Assembly (NCBI GenBank): GCA_943361925.1
Contig: CALRIT020000016.1
Span: 1-64,000, forward strand
Direction of reading: 5' to 3'
DNA length: 64,000 nucleotides
DNA from: CAISCU01 sp943361925
GTDB taxonomy: Bacteria > Bacteroidota > Bacteroidia > UKL13-3
Below, one piece after another: positions 1-7,874 of this stretch (position 1 is its first letter; every line of letters starts with the position of its first letter). The position numbers and the translations under genes are program-made. The notes under the pieces are model-generated. The model was not told where the DNA came from, ran no database searches, and worked only from the letters and a program-made list of their open reading frames with translations.

Positions 1-818
1 TTGTGAGCTTTTTCATCCCAGGTGCTGCCAAAATCCTGACTTAACATCGGCATAAAAATGAATGCCAATCCAAAGAATATAAAATACAATAAACGATAGA
101 AACCACTATTGCCATTAGCCAAAGAGATGCCATCCTTTTTAATTCTGAACAAACTATCAGAAATAAAATAATGCCATCTTAAGCTAAAAACAGCTGCAAA
201 CAAACTTCCAAAACCAGGTTTATTTGGTTTCTCTGTTTGAATTTGAACTTCGGCTATTGAAATACTATTTGCATTGATTGCATACACCATTTGTAACCAA
301 TTGTTACAAGATGCAAATTCATTATCAAATAAGGCTTTTAGATTTCCAGTTTTAGTAAAGAAAGCACCTGAAAAATTATCACGTAGATTTAATGGAGTGA
401 AAATTCTTGCAAATGCGTTTACTACTTTTCCTGAAGCTGTTTTTTTGTTTTTATCAACCTGATTTAACACAAGCAAAGTTGAATTTGCAAGCGTTTTTTT
501 ATGGGCATTAAATCCTTGAATCAGGTTTGAAACGGGATGATGTGTATCAGCCAAAAACAAAGTATAAGCACCTGTAGCTTTTTCTGCAGCCAAAGCAGCC
601 TGAGCTCCCAAACCTTCATTACCTGAATAAACAAATAATTTCCCTTTTTGAATCCATTCTTCTAAAGGTTTTGTATTTAAACTTCCCGCCTGTAAACAAT
701 GAACTTCTATGTCCAACTTACTTTTTTGGAAGAGGTTCTGAATACCAGAAACAAAAGTTTCATTGGTGTTTTTCGCATTAATTAAAACGGAAACACGTGA
801 TTCATTTAACACACTCAT
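1..818 (-). CDS. Membrane glycosyltransferase with N-terminal GT-A-like domain (partial)
   Basis: The gene starts with ATG at 818 and runs off the left edge, so only the first 272 residues are visible. Residues 1-210 look like a glycosyltransferase family 2 fold: a β-strand start (SVLINAKNTNETFVSGI), a middle GLGAQAALAAEKATGAYTLF segment resembling the family's 'NxGxxxAxxxGxxxAxG' helix, and then LADTHHPVS where active GT2 enzymes usually carry a DxD-type DADLQHPPE motif. The second Asp of that motif is absent, so the domain may be non-catalytic. Residues 245-262 form a membrane helix followed by SQDFGSTWDEKAH, which resembles the first periplasmic loop of PMT/ArnT-type (GT39-like) polyprenyl-phosphate-sugar transferases. 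It lies 18 bases after a methyltransferase gene and probably shares its operon. I infer a lipid-linked sugar transferase with a fused regulatory or decayed GT-A domain. The catalytic half is out of view. Confidence 0.6.
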   Translation of the reverse strand, partial: MSVLNESRVSVLINAKNTNETFVSGIQNLFQKSKLDIEVHCLQAGSLNTKPLEEWIQKGKLFVYSGNEGLGAQAALAAEKATGAYTLFLADTHHPVSNLIQGFNAHKKTLANSTLLVLNQVDKNKKTASGKVVNAFARIFTPLNLRDNFSGAFFTKTGNLKALFDNEFASCNNWLQMVYAINANSISIAEVQIQTEKPNKPGFGSLFAAVFSLRWHYFISDSLFRIKKDGISLANGNSGFYRLLYFIFFGLAFIFMPMLSQDFGSTWDEKAH

Positions 819-836
819 TTTTTATAAACTTGGGAT

Positions 837-1385
837 TTATTTTTTCTCAAATACAAAAAGGTTATTCAATCCTAATTGAAACTTTTTATTAACCACTAAT
901 TTGAATAATGAATCATTAAAAATTTCTTTGGTATCACCTGGTTTGTAACCATAATGCTCCTCCAAACTCATTCCGTCGATTAACTTTAACTTGGTTAAAA
1001 TATCAAGAATGGTATCAACCTGTGGCGAAGGAACAGTGATAATAACCCTTCCACCGGGTTTTAAGTAATTGAAACAATTCAAAGCCAAACTCTTTTGCAG
1101 CTCTGTTGGAATATGTTCTAAAACAGCAAGCATTGTAATTACATCATAACTTTGACCGCTTGGAGAAACTTCAGGGAAATAACCTGGAATTAAAGTATAA
1201 TTATTCTTTTCTACTCTTTCTTTAAGTGTTGGGTCGATACCGAAACCATGGCTGATAATTCCATCCAAAGCATCAAACATTACACCATCAACACTACCAA
1301 TATCAAGAACTGTATCACCCTTTTTTATGAAATCCTTTGCTTTGTTAATTCTAACTTTTTGCAAATACCTATCAATTGCCTTCAT
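837..1385 (-). CDS. Class I SAM-dependent methyltransferase
   Basis: This 182-residue protein has a Rossmann methyltransferase signature. Motif I is VLDIGSVDG (about residues 27-35), an acidic residue ends the second strand (GIDP, about 49-52), the YDVITMLAVLEHIP segment (about 79-92) is the usual post-II/motif IV region, and LKPGGRVIITVPSP (about 108-121) is motif III. It is compact, like the Methyltransf_11/25 families, and has no membrane segment. Its ATG lies 4 bases after the stop of the upstream GT2 glycosyltransferase and its stop lies 18 bases before the partial membrane glycosyltransferase, so the three genes form an operon. I infer methylation of a sugar or lipid-linked glycan intermediate from context only. 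The substrate cannot be read from the sequence. Confidence 0.85.
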   Translation of the reverse strand: MKAIDRYLQKVRINKAKDFIKKGDTVLDIGSVDGVMFDALDGIISHGFGIDPTLKERVEKNNYTLIPGYFPEVSPSGQSYDVITMLAVLEHIPTELQKSLALNCFNYLKPGGRVIITVPSPQVDTILDILTKLKLIDGMSLEEHYGYKPGDTKEIFNDSLFKLVVNKKFQLGLNNLFVFEKK

Positions 1386-1389
1386 TCAA

Positions 1390-2547
1390 CTATTTTTTAT
1401 TTACACTCAAAACACCTAAAAAGAAACTCGATAAAACTGTTTGTAAACCAATGATAATCGAAACTACACTTGGAATAACAACCCTTAAGATTTTAGGATA
1501 ATCAAGTTGTCCAAAATGACTTTGTTCCCAAACATAAAGCGAGTAGAAAGTGCCTCCCAATCCTGCCAGAAACACAATTAAACCAATAATCAAACCCATT
1601 TCAACACTGAATTTTTCGATAATTCTTTCAAGAGAATCTTTTACCGGTAAAAATCCAGCTTCTACTGCATAGGTTCTAGTGAAAACTCCAAAAGTAACTG
1701 CCTGAAAACCTATAATTGTAAAGGCTCCGGCATACAACAATGTATTTGTATCAAAGTATACATGTTGAAACAATCCTAAAGGACCTTGCATGATAAAAAA
1801 TCCTAATATCAGTCCTAAAGCCATTAAAAAAATTCCAGGGTATAAAAATAACCAACGTGGAGAATAAATTAGCAAGAAACGTAAATGTCTCCAGCCATCT
1901 CTCCAGGTTCTTAAATGAGGAGGGCGTGTTCTTCCATCTTTTGATAAGGTAGTTGGAACTTCAGTAATTTTAACTTTAAACAAGGTTGATTTCACTACCA
2001 TTTCTGATGCGAATTCCATCCCAGTAGTTTTTAAATCCAAAATAGTAACCAAATCTTGCCTAAAACCACGCAATCCACAATGGAAATCGCGAACCGGACA
2101 ATTAAAAAACAATCTTCCAATAAATGAAAGAACCGGATTTCCAAGATATCTATGAAGAAAAGGCATAGCACCTTCGGCAATTCCACCCTTAAAGCGATTG
2201 CCCATTACCAGGTCGTAACCATTTCTTAGTTCATTTAAAAACGGACCAAGGTTTGCAAAATCGTAACTATCGTCGCTATCGCCCATAATTACGTATTTTC
2301 CTTTAGCCGCTTCAATTGCACCCATTAAAGCACTGCCATAACCTTTACGAGGAACAGCAATAACTCTTGCACCCAAACCCTCTGCAAGGGCCTGAGAACC
2401 ATCGGTACTTCCATTATCGCCAATAACAACTTCACCCAAAACTGAATTTTGTTTCATCCAGTTCATGGCTTTTGAAATACAAGTTCCAATTGTTTCTGCC
2501 TCATTCAGGCAGGGCATTACTACAGTTAATTCTATTTGTTGACTCAT
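1390..2547 (-). CDS. GT2 polyprenyl-phosphate glycosyltransferase with C-terminal membrane domain
   Basis: The 385-residue protein begins with a GT2 catalytic domain: TVVMPCLNEAETIG near residue 8, GDNGSTDGS near 43, and MGDSDDSYDF near 88 (the metal/nucleotide-binding acidic motif). This is the dolichyl-phosphate-mannose synthase / GtrB-like subgroup. After about residue 225 there are four hydrophobic segments (roughly 234-254, 272-292, 317-340, 355-381), typical of GtrB-type enzymes. These charge undecaprenyl phosphate with a sugar at the inner membrane for later transfer on the periplasmic side. It is the first gene of the GT2-methyltransferase-membrane GT operon. The neighbouring PMT-like protein would be a logical acceptor of the lipid-linked sugar. 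The sugar identity is unknown. Confidence 0.88.
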   Translation of the reverse strand: MSQQIELTVVMPCLNEAETIGTCISKAMNWMKQNSVLGEVVIGDNGSTDGSQALAEGLGARVIAVPRKGYGSALMGAIEAAKGKYVIMGDSDDSYDFANLGPFLNELRNGYDLVMGNRFKGGIAEGAMPFLHRYLGNPVLSFIGRLFFNCPVRDFHCGLRGFRQDLVTILDLKTTGMEFASEMVVKSTLFKVKITEVPTTLSKDGRTRPPHLRTWRDGWRHLRFLLIYSPRWLFLYPGIFLMALGLILGFFIMQGPLGLFQHVYFDTNTLLYAGAFTIIGFQAVTFGVFTRTYAVEAGFLPVKDSLERIIEKFSVEMGLIIGLIVFLAGLGGTFYSLYVWEQSHFGQLDYPKILRVVIPSVVSIIIGLQTVLSSFFLGVLSVNKK

Positions 2548-2603
2548 GAGAATGAATTGATTCTGAAGTTTAAACTAAAAAAACACTTCAAAGTCAATTG
2601 TTG

Positions 2604-2632
2604 CGAAAATAGGAAATTAAGCCATTCTTCAA
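2604..2632 (-). promoter_or_regulatory. Candidate Bacteroidota promoter of the glycosylation operon
   Basis: On the minus strand a TTG at 2632-2630 is followed after 18 bases by TATTTTCG at 2611-2604, one mismatch from the Bacteroidota -7 consensus TAnnTTTG. It sits about 57 bases before the GT2 start codon. Confidence 0.5.
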
Positions 2633-2707
2633 GGTTAAAAGGTAGATAATTAGGAAAAAAATAAAATAAAAAGCTTGTAGAGGCGACAATCAAAAATTAT
2701 CCCGCTT

Positions 2708-3916
2708 TTAAACGGATTTATTTTCAAAGCCAAAATACAAATCAGGCTTAGCCGGAGGTTTTATATTACTGAGCATTAGCTCAATCTGATCTCTTAATTC
2801 ATTGAAGTTGATTTTTTTGAAAGCAGAAATAAAAACCACAGGATTATTTTCCTTAGCCATCCATGATTTTTTCAACTTTTTGATATAAACTTCTTTGCCT
2901 TTAATTGTTTCATCTTCTAAAATAAATGGCTCTTTTAGTTCATCTATTTTATTAAAAACCAACAATATAGGCTTATCTCTAGCACCAATTTCCTTTAAAG
3001 TTTGATGGACAATATTAATTTGGTCTTCAAAACCAACATGACTCACATCAACAATATGCAGAAGTAAATCTGCTTCACGAATTTCATCTAAGGTAGATTT
3101 GAAACATTCAACCAATTGATGCGGTAGTTTTCTAATAAATCCAACAGTATCGGTTAATAAAAATGTATGTTTAGGCCAAACAACCTTTCGAACAGTACTA
3201 TCAAGGGTTGCAAACAATTTATTTTCAGCAAAAACTTCACTTTTACTTAGTAAATTCATGATAGTTGATTTACCTACGTTTGTATAACCAACCAAAGCTA
3301 CACGAGCTTTATCATCTCTGTTTCTTCTTTGAGTAGATGCTTGTTTATCGATTAAAGCCAATCTTTCTTTTAACCTGTCAATTTTGGTTCGAAGCGCTCT
3401 TCTATCGGTTTCGATTTCAGATTCACCAGGACCTTTCATTCCAATACCACCTTTGTGTTTACTTAAATGGGTCCACATTCTGGTTAAACGAGGAAGCATG
3501 TATTGTGCTTGAGCAAGTTCTACCTGAAATTTTGCCTGAGCAGTTCGGGCTCTTGAAGCGAAAATATCGAGAATCAAATTACTTCTATCTAGAATTTTAC
3601 ATTTAATGGTTTGCTCTAAATTTCTGATTTGAGAAGGAGTTAATTCGTCATCAAAAATAACCATATCTATCTCATGTGCAGTAACATATTCCGCTATTTC
3701 CTGCAATTTACCTTCACCAATATAAGTCCGTGGATTGGGATAACTCAGTCGTTGCAAATACTTGTTTTTTACTTCAGCACCGGCGGTTAAGGCAAGAAAA
3801 GCCAACTCCTCCAGATACTCCTCAGCCTGTTCAAATTTTTGTTGAGAATTTGCCACTCCAACCAGTACTGCATACTCAGCAGATTTTACTGTATCAAATA
3901 ATTTTTGTTTCGCCAT
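2708..3916 (-). CDS. hflX: Ribosome-associated GTPase HflX
   Basis: The 402-residue protein has the HflX architecture. An N-terminal domain (about 1-150) contains the conserved DRSNLILDIFASRARTAQA stretch near 110-128 and a helical linker carries the family hallmark GGIGMKGPGESEIETDRR at 156-173. The G domain has P-loop GYTNVGKST at 210-218, G3 DTVGF at 256-260 and G4 NKID at 322-325. HflX binds the 50S subunit and splits or rescues stalled 70S ribosomes, often under heat stress. Length and motifs are complete. It stands alone, divergent from the secreted-protein gene at 3981. A good -7 element lies just upstream of its ATG. Confidence 0.95.
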   Translation of the reverse strand: MAKQKLFDTVKSAEYAVLVGVANSQQKFEQAEEYLEELAFLALTAGAEVKNKYLQRLSYPNPRTYIGEGKLQEIAEYVTAHEIDMVIFDDELTPSQIRNLEQTIKCKILDRSNLILDIFASRARTAQAKFQVELAQAQYMLPRLTRMWTHLSKHKGGIGMKGPGESEIETDRRALRTKIDRLKERLALIDKQASTQRRNRDDKARVALVGYTNVGKSTIMNLLSKSEVFAENKLFATLDSTVRKVVWPKHTFLLTDTVGFIRKLPHQLVECFKSTLDEIREADLLLHIVDVSHVGFEDQINIVHQTLKEIGARDKPILLVFNKIDELKEPFILEDETIKGKEVYIKKLKKSWMAKENNPVVFISAFKKINFNELRDQIELMLSNIKPPAKPDLYFGFENKSV

Positions 3917-3932
3917 TAAAAAATTCCTGAAA

Positions 3933-3940
3933 CAAACCTA
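3933..3940 (-). promoter_or_regulatory. Candidate -7 element of hflX
   Basis: The minus strand reads TAGGTTTG, an exact match to TAnnTTTG, about 17 bases before the hflX ATG. I found no TTG at the expected -33 spacing, so the call is tentative. Confidence 0.4.
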
Positions 3941-3948
3941 AGCTTGCT

Positions 3949-3956
3949 TATTTTCG
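3949..3956 (+). promoter_or_regulatory. Candidate -7 element for the gene at 3981
   Basis: TATTTTCG, one mismatch from TAnnTTTG, lies 24 bases before the ATG at 3981. The same octamer precedes several other genes here. No clear -33 TTG is present. Confidence 0.3.
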
Positions 3957-3980
3957 TTTAAAGATTAAGTCTGCAAAATA

Positions 3981-5453
3981 ATGTCAATTTCTAAGCTTTT
4001 CAGTATTCTTTTTGTGCTTTGTTCATTTCAGATAAATGCACAACAAATTGAGTGGGGTAATCCACAAAAATTAAAACAGAAAAATCTTTATAATCAGATT
4101 ATTGGCGAAAGTGGAGGAAATATATTTCTGCTTAGAGGAAAAGACCAGGATTTTAGAAATGATTTAATCATTGAAAAGTATAAAAACACCTTGGCTTTAG
4201 ACGTTTCAATTCCACTTCCATTAACTGTCAATGGTTCTGTTGAAAGGGTTTTATTACTTCGTGATGAGCTTTTTGTTTTTATATCAGCAAAAAATACAGT
4301 TAAAAATCAGATTGATTTACTGGCACAAAAAATGGATTTGAACTTTAAGCCAATCGGGAATCCTCAGGTTTTGTGCAGTATGCCCGAAAGTGCATTTCTT
4401 GAAAAACGAAACATTCAGATTAAACCAAACGCCAATAAAAGTTTGATTGGAATTATGTTTATTAGTCTGGCTGATAATGGAAAAGGAAATTTGAATCTTT
4501 ACCAATATGACATGAATCTGCAACAAAGATTTGGTAAGCAATTTCATTTGGATGAAGAAGAAAAAGGAGTGTTTACTTCTGCTTTCGACTTGTCAAATTC
4601 AGGAGAAACATTCGTAATGATTGATTATCCAATTAAAGATTATAAAGGAGAAAGAGATGATCCAAGAAAGTTTTTCCTTTATGTTTATTACCCAACAACT
4701 GATAAAATTCTCGAATATGATATTCAGGCCAAAGACAGTTTTGCTATTGATGAATTAGGGATGTGTTTAAACAATTATAACCAAACAATCAGTGTTACCG
4801 GTTTGTATTCTGAATCAGAAAAAATTGAAACTAAAGGATACTTTTATAGAAGGTATAATTACATAAGTAGCAATTTGGAATTTAGCTCATCTAATTTGTT
4901 TGATGAATTTTTCTTAAATAAACTATCCAGTGCAAAAATTGAAAAATTCAATCCTGATTTGAACGATTTTTATATTAGAAAAATAGTTCCTAGAAGTGAT
5001 GGAGGTTTGGTTGTTTTGGCTGAAAAATTCTTTCAAACCAGACAAACATATACTTACTACGTCAACAATTTCCCTCAAACCTCAACTCGTATTGTCTATA
5101 ATTTTGATGAAACTGCCATTTATTCCATTAATCCTGATGGAAAAATTCAGTTTAATGAAGTTATTAAAAAGCACCAAAGTTCAGTTGGGGATGGAGGATA
5201 TTTTTCTTCTATTATTAGCATTCCAACCTTAGATTATATTCAGGTTTTATACAATAATGAAGGGAATGAACAGACTGATATTACATTATACAGTATGAAT
5301 TATGAAGGCATTTCTCAGAATAAAATTGTGGTAAAAAGTTCGAATACAAATGCTGCTATCATACCAACTGAGTACAAACAAATTTCTGCAAATTCAGGTA
5401 TAATTTGTGCAATTCGTGACAAGCGATTTACTTTGATGCGCATAACGTTTTAA
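3981..5453 (+). CDS. Secreted protein of unknown function, propeller-like
   Basis: I do not recognise a named family. The 490-residue protein starts with a signal peptide (about residues 1-20, ending INAQ before QIEWG), so it should be exported. There is no lipobox, no membrane helix after the signal and no T9SS tail. The body is rich in alternating β-strand-like segments such as GGLVVLAEKFFQ, TAIYSINPDG and NLNLYQYDMNL, spaced in a way that suggests a β-propeller. Its stop is followed 4 bases later by the TTG start of a multipass membrane protein, which suggests co-transcription. Periplasmic location is inferred from the signal peptide alone. Confidence 0.75.
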   Translation: MSISKLFSILFVLCSFQINAQQIEWGNPQKLKQKNLYNQIIGESGGNIFLLRGKDQDFRNDLIIEKYKNTLALDVSIPLPLTVNGSVERVLLLRDELFVFISAKNTVKNQIDLLAQKMDLNFKPIGNPQVLCSMPESAFLEKRNIQIKPNANKSLIGIMFISLADNGKGNLNLYQYDMNLQQRFGKQFHLDEEEKGVFTSAFDLSNSGETFVMIDYPIKDYKGERDDPRKFFLYVYYPTTDKILEYDIQAKDSFAIDELGMCLNNYNQTISVTGLYSESEKIETKGYFYRRYNYISSNLEFSSSNLFDEFFLNKLSSAKIEKFNPDLNDFYIRKIVPRSDGGLVVLAEKFFQTRQTYTYYVNNFPQTSTRIVYNFDETAIYSINPDGKIQFNEVIKKHQSSVGDGGYFSSIISIPTLDYIQVLYNNEGNEQTDITLYSMNYEGISQNKIVVKSSNTNAAIIPTEYKQISANSGIICAIRDKRFTLMRITF

Positions 5454-5457
5454 TATT

Positions 5458-6444
5458 TTGCTGAATTTATTTCGATCAAACACGCTGTTTTCAGTCTTAG
5501 GATTGCTGATTTTCACTTTATTGCTGAGAATGGCTCCCCTATTTGTTCCGATTCACGAACAGCCAAATATCAATACACCGCTTGCTCAATTGTTGTTCCA
5601 TTGGTTGAATAACAATCCATTTTATGTAGGAAACCAATTTTTGCTTTCAAGTTTTTTGGTATTCTTTCAAGCATTGTTATTAAACTATATCAGTACTGAT
5701 AATTCAATTTTATACAAAGACAGTCTACTACCTGCATTCTTCTTCGTGATTATAAATAGTATTTATCCGCAACAATTGGTATTAAGTCCACAAATGATTG
5801 CCAATTCATTTTTATTGTTGATGTTATTTAGAATCTGTTATTTGTATGAATCAGAAAGTCCGATTTTACTAGTATTTGATAGTGGAGTTTTATTGGGAAT
5901 AGGATTGCAGTTTAATTATGATATGTTGGTTTATTTACCTTTCATTTTGCTGAGTATCATAACAATGACATCCTTTAACTTCAGGTATTTACTTGTTGCA
6001 ATCATTGGAATAATAGTACCTGCTTACTTTTTAGGAGTTATATTTTATTTAACAGATCAATTGGGACCTTTTATACAATCATTTCAATACAGTATACAAA
6101 AAAGTTATTTTAATACTCCCAATCTGCCAATTCAAAAACTTACAACCTGGCTCTCATTTATACCACCTTTTGTATTTTCATTCTTTCATCTTCAAAGTAA
6201 TTATTTCAGAAACCGTGTAAAAACGAGACGTTTACAACTAACAATGGGAATTTTGCTTTTATTTGGAATCTTCTCGTTGTATGCTGAGAATCAAAGTTTT
6301 ATTTATGCGATTCCATTTTTATCGAGCTCATTGGCATTGGCTATTGCAAATTATTTTATCAGTCACAAACGCTTTTGGCTCAAGGAATTATTACTATTCA
6401 CTACATTGGCAACTATTATTTTAAACCATTATTTTAATAATTAA
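5458..6444 (+). CDS. Multipass membrane protein (DUF6427-like)
   Basis: The protein has 328 residues and is almost entirely hydrophobic, with roughly nine to ten membrane helices and very short loops. It resembles the Bacteroidota DUF6427 family in size and in the N-terminal pattern (FRSNTLFSVLG followed by a hydrophobic helix). No enzymatic motif is visible. It has to start at TTG 5458, because that codon follows the previous stop by 4 bases and no in-frame ATG comes before the first helix. The YdcF-like gene starts 2 bases after its stop, so the three genes 3981-7211 look like one transcript. Function is unknown. Confidence 0.7.
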   Translation: MLNLFRSNTLFSVLGLLIFTLLLRMAPLFVPIHEQPNINTPLAQLLFHWLNNNPFYVGNQFLLSSFLVFFQALLLNYISTDNSILYKDSLLPAFFFVIINSIYPQQLVLSPQMIANSFLLLMLFRICYLYESESPILLVFDSGVLLGIGLQFNYDMLVYLPFILLSIITMTSFNFRYLLVAIIGIIVPAYFLGVIFYLTDQLGPFIQSFQYSIQKSYFNTPNLPIQKLTTWLSFIPPFVFSFFHLQSNYFRNRVKTRRLQLTMGILLLFGIFSLYAENQSFIYAIPFLSSSLALAIANYFISHKRFWLKELLLFTTLATIILNHYFNN

Positions 6445-6446
6445 AA

Positions 6447-7211
6447 ATGTTTTACTTTTTATCTAAAGTTTTATATGGAATTGTAGCACCGGTAAGTTTG
6501 GTACTAATTATGTTCATTATATACTTTATTTCGGGTGTAAAAAAATGGATTTACTGGGCATTTGGGTTGATGTTATTTTTCTCCAATCCTTTTATTGCAC
6601 AGACCGTTATGGGTTGGTATGAAATTGACCCCATTAGAATTGAAAAAGGTAAAAAATATGATGGCATAATAATTTTAGGTGGATTTATTTCAAATGTAGA
6701 TGTTGATGGAGAAAACAGAGCTGTATTTAGTGATGGAAATGACAGAATGATGCAGGCTTTGTATTTATTTAAAAATAAAGTTTCTAATCGAATTATTTAC
6801 ACAGCAGGAAGAGATACAATTTTTACCAAATATTCTCCTGAAGCATTATTAGGCAAAGAATATTTAATGAAATCAGGCATACCTGATACATGTATCTGGG
6901 CAGAAATAAGATCGATTAACACCTTCGAAAATGCCTATTTAACTAAGGAAATGCTGCAAAAGAAAGATCCAAACTGGAAGAAAAAAGAATACTTAATTTT
7001 AACTTCGGCCTTTCACATGCGTAGAGCTATGGCTTGTTTTGAAAAACAAGGATTTCAGGTGACAGCCTATTCTACAGATATGCGTTCGAGTAGAAGTAAG
7101 TTTTCTGTTTTAAATACCATAATGCCAACTTATGGTGGATTTGAAATCTGGACTTTCTTATTAAAAGAATGGATTGGCTTGGTTGTATATCAATTAAAAG
7201 GTTACATTTAG
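6447..7211 (+). CDS. YdcF/ElyC (DUF218) family membrane protein
   Basis: The 254-residue protein has two N-terminal membrane helices (about 4-25 and 33-52) followed by a soluble domain that begins YDGIIILGGF, the DUF218 start. Other family landmarks are the TAGRDTIF segment, SINTFENAYLTKEML (conserved Thr/Glu-Asn helix) and LTSAFHMRRAMACFEKQG (the S-x-HMxRA motif). ElyC and SanA of this family act in envelope polymer maintenance at low temperature or after vancomycin stress. The domain faces the periplasm. The biochemical activity is not settled for the family. It is the last gene of the 3981-7211 run. ndk follows after 142 bases with its own promoter-like element. Confidence 0.85.
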   Translation: MFYFLSKVLYGIVAPVSLVLIMFIIYFISGVKKWIYWAFGLMLFFSNPFIAQTVMGWYEIDPIRIEKGKKYDGIIILGGFISNVDVDGENRAVFSDGNDRMMQALYLFKNKVSNRIIYTAGRDTIFTKYSPEALLGKEYLMKSGIPDTCIWAEIRSINTFENAYLTKEMLQKKDPNWKKKEYLILTSAFHMRRAMACFEKQGFQVTAYSTDMRSSRSKFSVLNTIMPTYGGFEIWTFLLKEWIGLVVYQLKGYI

Positions 7212-7320
7212 ACTTTCTCATTTCTGCAGGCCCAATTTAGAAATCTAACTTCATTTAGACTTTAAATCACACTGAACTAATAATTAATCAATTCATTCAT
7301 GATAATTTAATAGTTTCTTG

Positions 7321-7328
7321 TAATTTTG
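7321..7328 (+). promoter_or_regulatory. Candidate -7 element of ndk
   Basis: TAATTTTG matches TAnnTTTG exactly and lies 25 bases before the ndk ATG. No TTG is found at the usual -33 distance. Confidence 0.4.
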
Positions 7329-7353
7329 CGCCCCGAAAGAAAAAGAGAAAACA

Positions 7354-7770
7354 ATGAGTAACATTACATTTACCATGATTAAACCAGATGCCGTTGCTAA
7401 CGGACATACAGGAAAAATCATCGATCAAATTATCCAATCAGGATTTAAAATTGTAGCTATGAAATACATCCATTTAAGCAATGACATGGCTGGTTCATTC
7501 TACGATGTTCACAGAGAGAGACCATTTTTTAACGATTTAGTTAGCTTTATGACAAGCGGACCAATAGTTGCGGCTGTTTTAGAAAAAGACAATGCAGTTG
7601 TTGATTTCCGTAAATTAATTGGAGCAACTGACCCATCTAAAGCAGATGCTGGAACAATCAGAAATTTATATGCAAAATCAATCGATGCTAATGCTATCCA
7701 TGGTTCAGACAGCGATGAGAATGCAGCAATTGAAGCAAGTTTCTTCTTCTCAGCATTCGAAAGATTTTAA
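7354..7770 (+). CDS. ndk: Nucleoside-diphosphate kinase
   Basis: The protein is 138 residues, the usual size for bacterial NDK. It begins with TFTMIKPDAV (the KPDAV phosphate-binding start), carries the HRERPFF segment at 53-59, and has the active-site IHGSDS with the phosphorylated His at 116. It transfers the γ-phosphate from ATP to NDPs and dNDPs through phospho-His. It is monocistronic: a promoter-like element lies upstream and a perfect palindromic terminator 19 bases downstream. Confidence 0.97.
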   Translation: MSNITFTMIKPDAVANGHTGKIIDQIIQSGFKIVAMKYIHLSNDMAGSFYDVHRERPFFNDLVSFMTSGPIVAAVLEKDNAVVDFRKLIGATDPSKADAGTIRNLYAKSIDANAIHGSDSDENAAIEASFFFSAFERF

Positions 7771-7789
7771 ATCGAACTTCTAAATAAAC

Positions 7790-7817
7790 AAAAAAGTCGA
7801 CCTAGGTCGACTTTTTT
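7790..7817. terminator. Bidirectional palindromic terminator
   Basis: A perfect 28-base palindrome: six A, a GTCGAC arm, CTAG centre, a GTCGAC arm and six T. It reads as an intrinsic terminator on both strands, serving ndk (+) and the convergent OmpA-family gene ending at 7875 (-). Confidence 0.9.
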
Positions 7818-7874
7818 GTTTTATAGCTCAGCTAAGATTTTTACAATTATAAAAAAATCAGCGTTTCCATTGAG

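Noticed and set aside
837..1454. Short plus-strand reading frame (1248-1454) opposite the methyltransferase
   Set aside because: Antisense to a clear gene and has low-complexity, non-protein-like composition.
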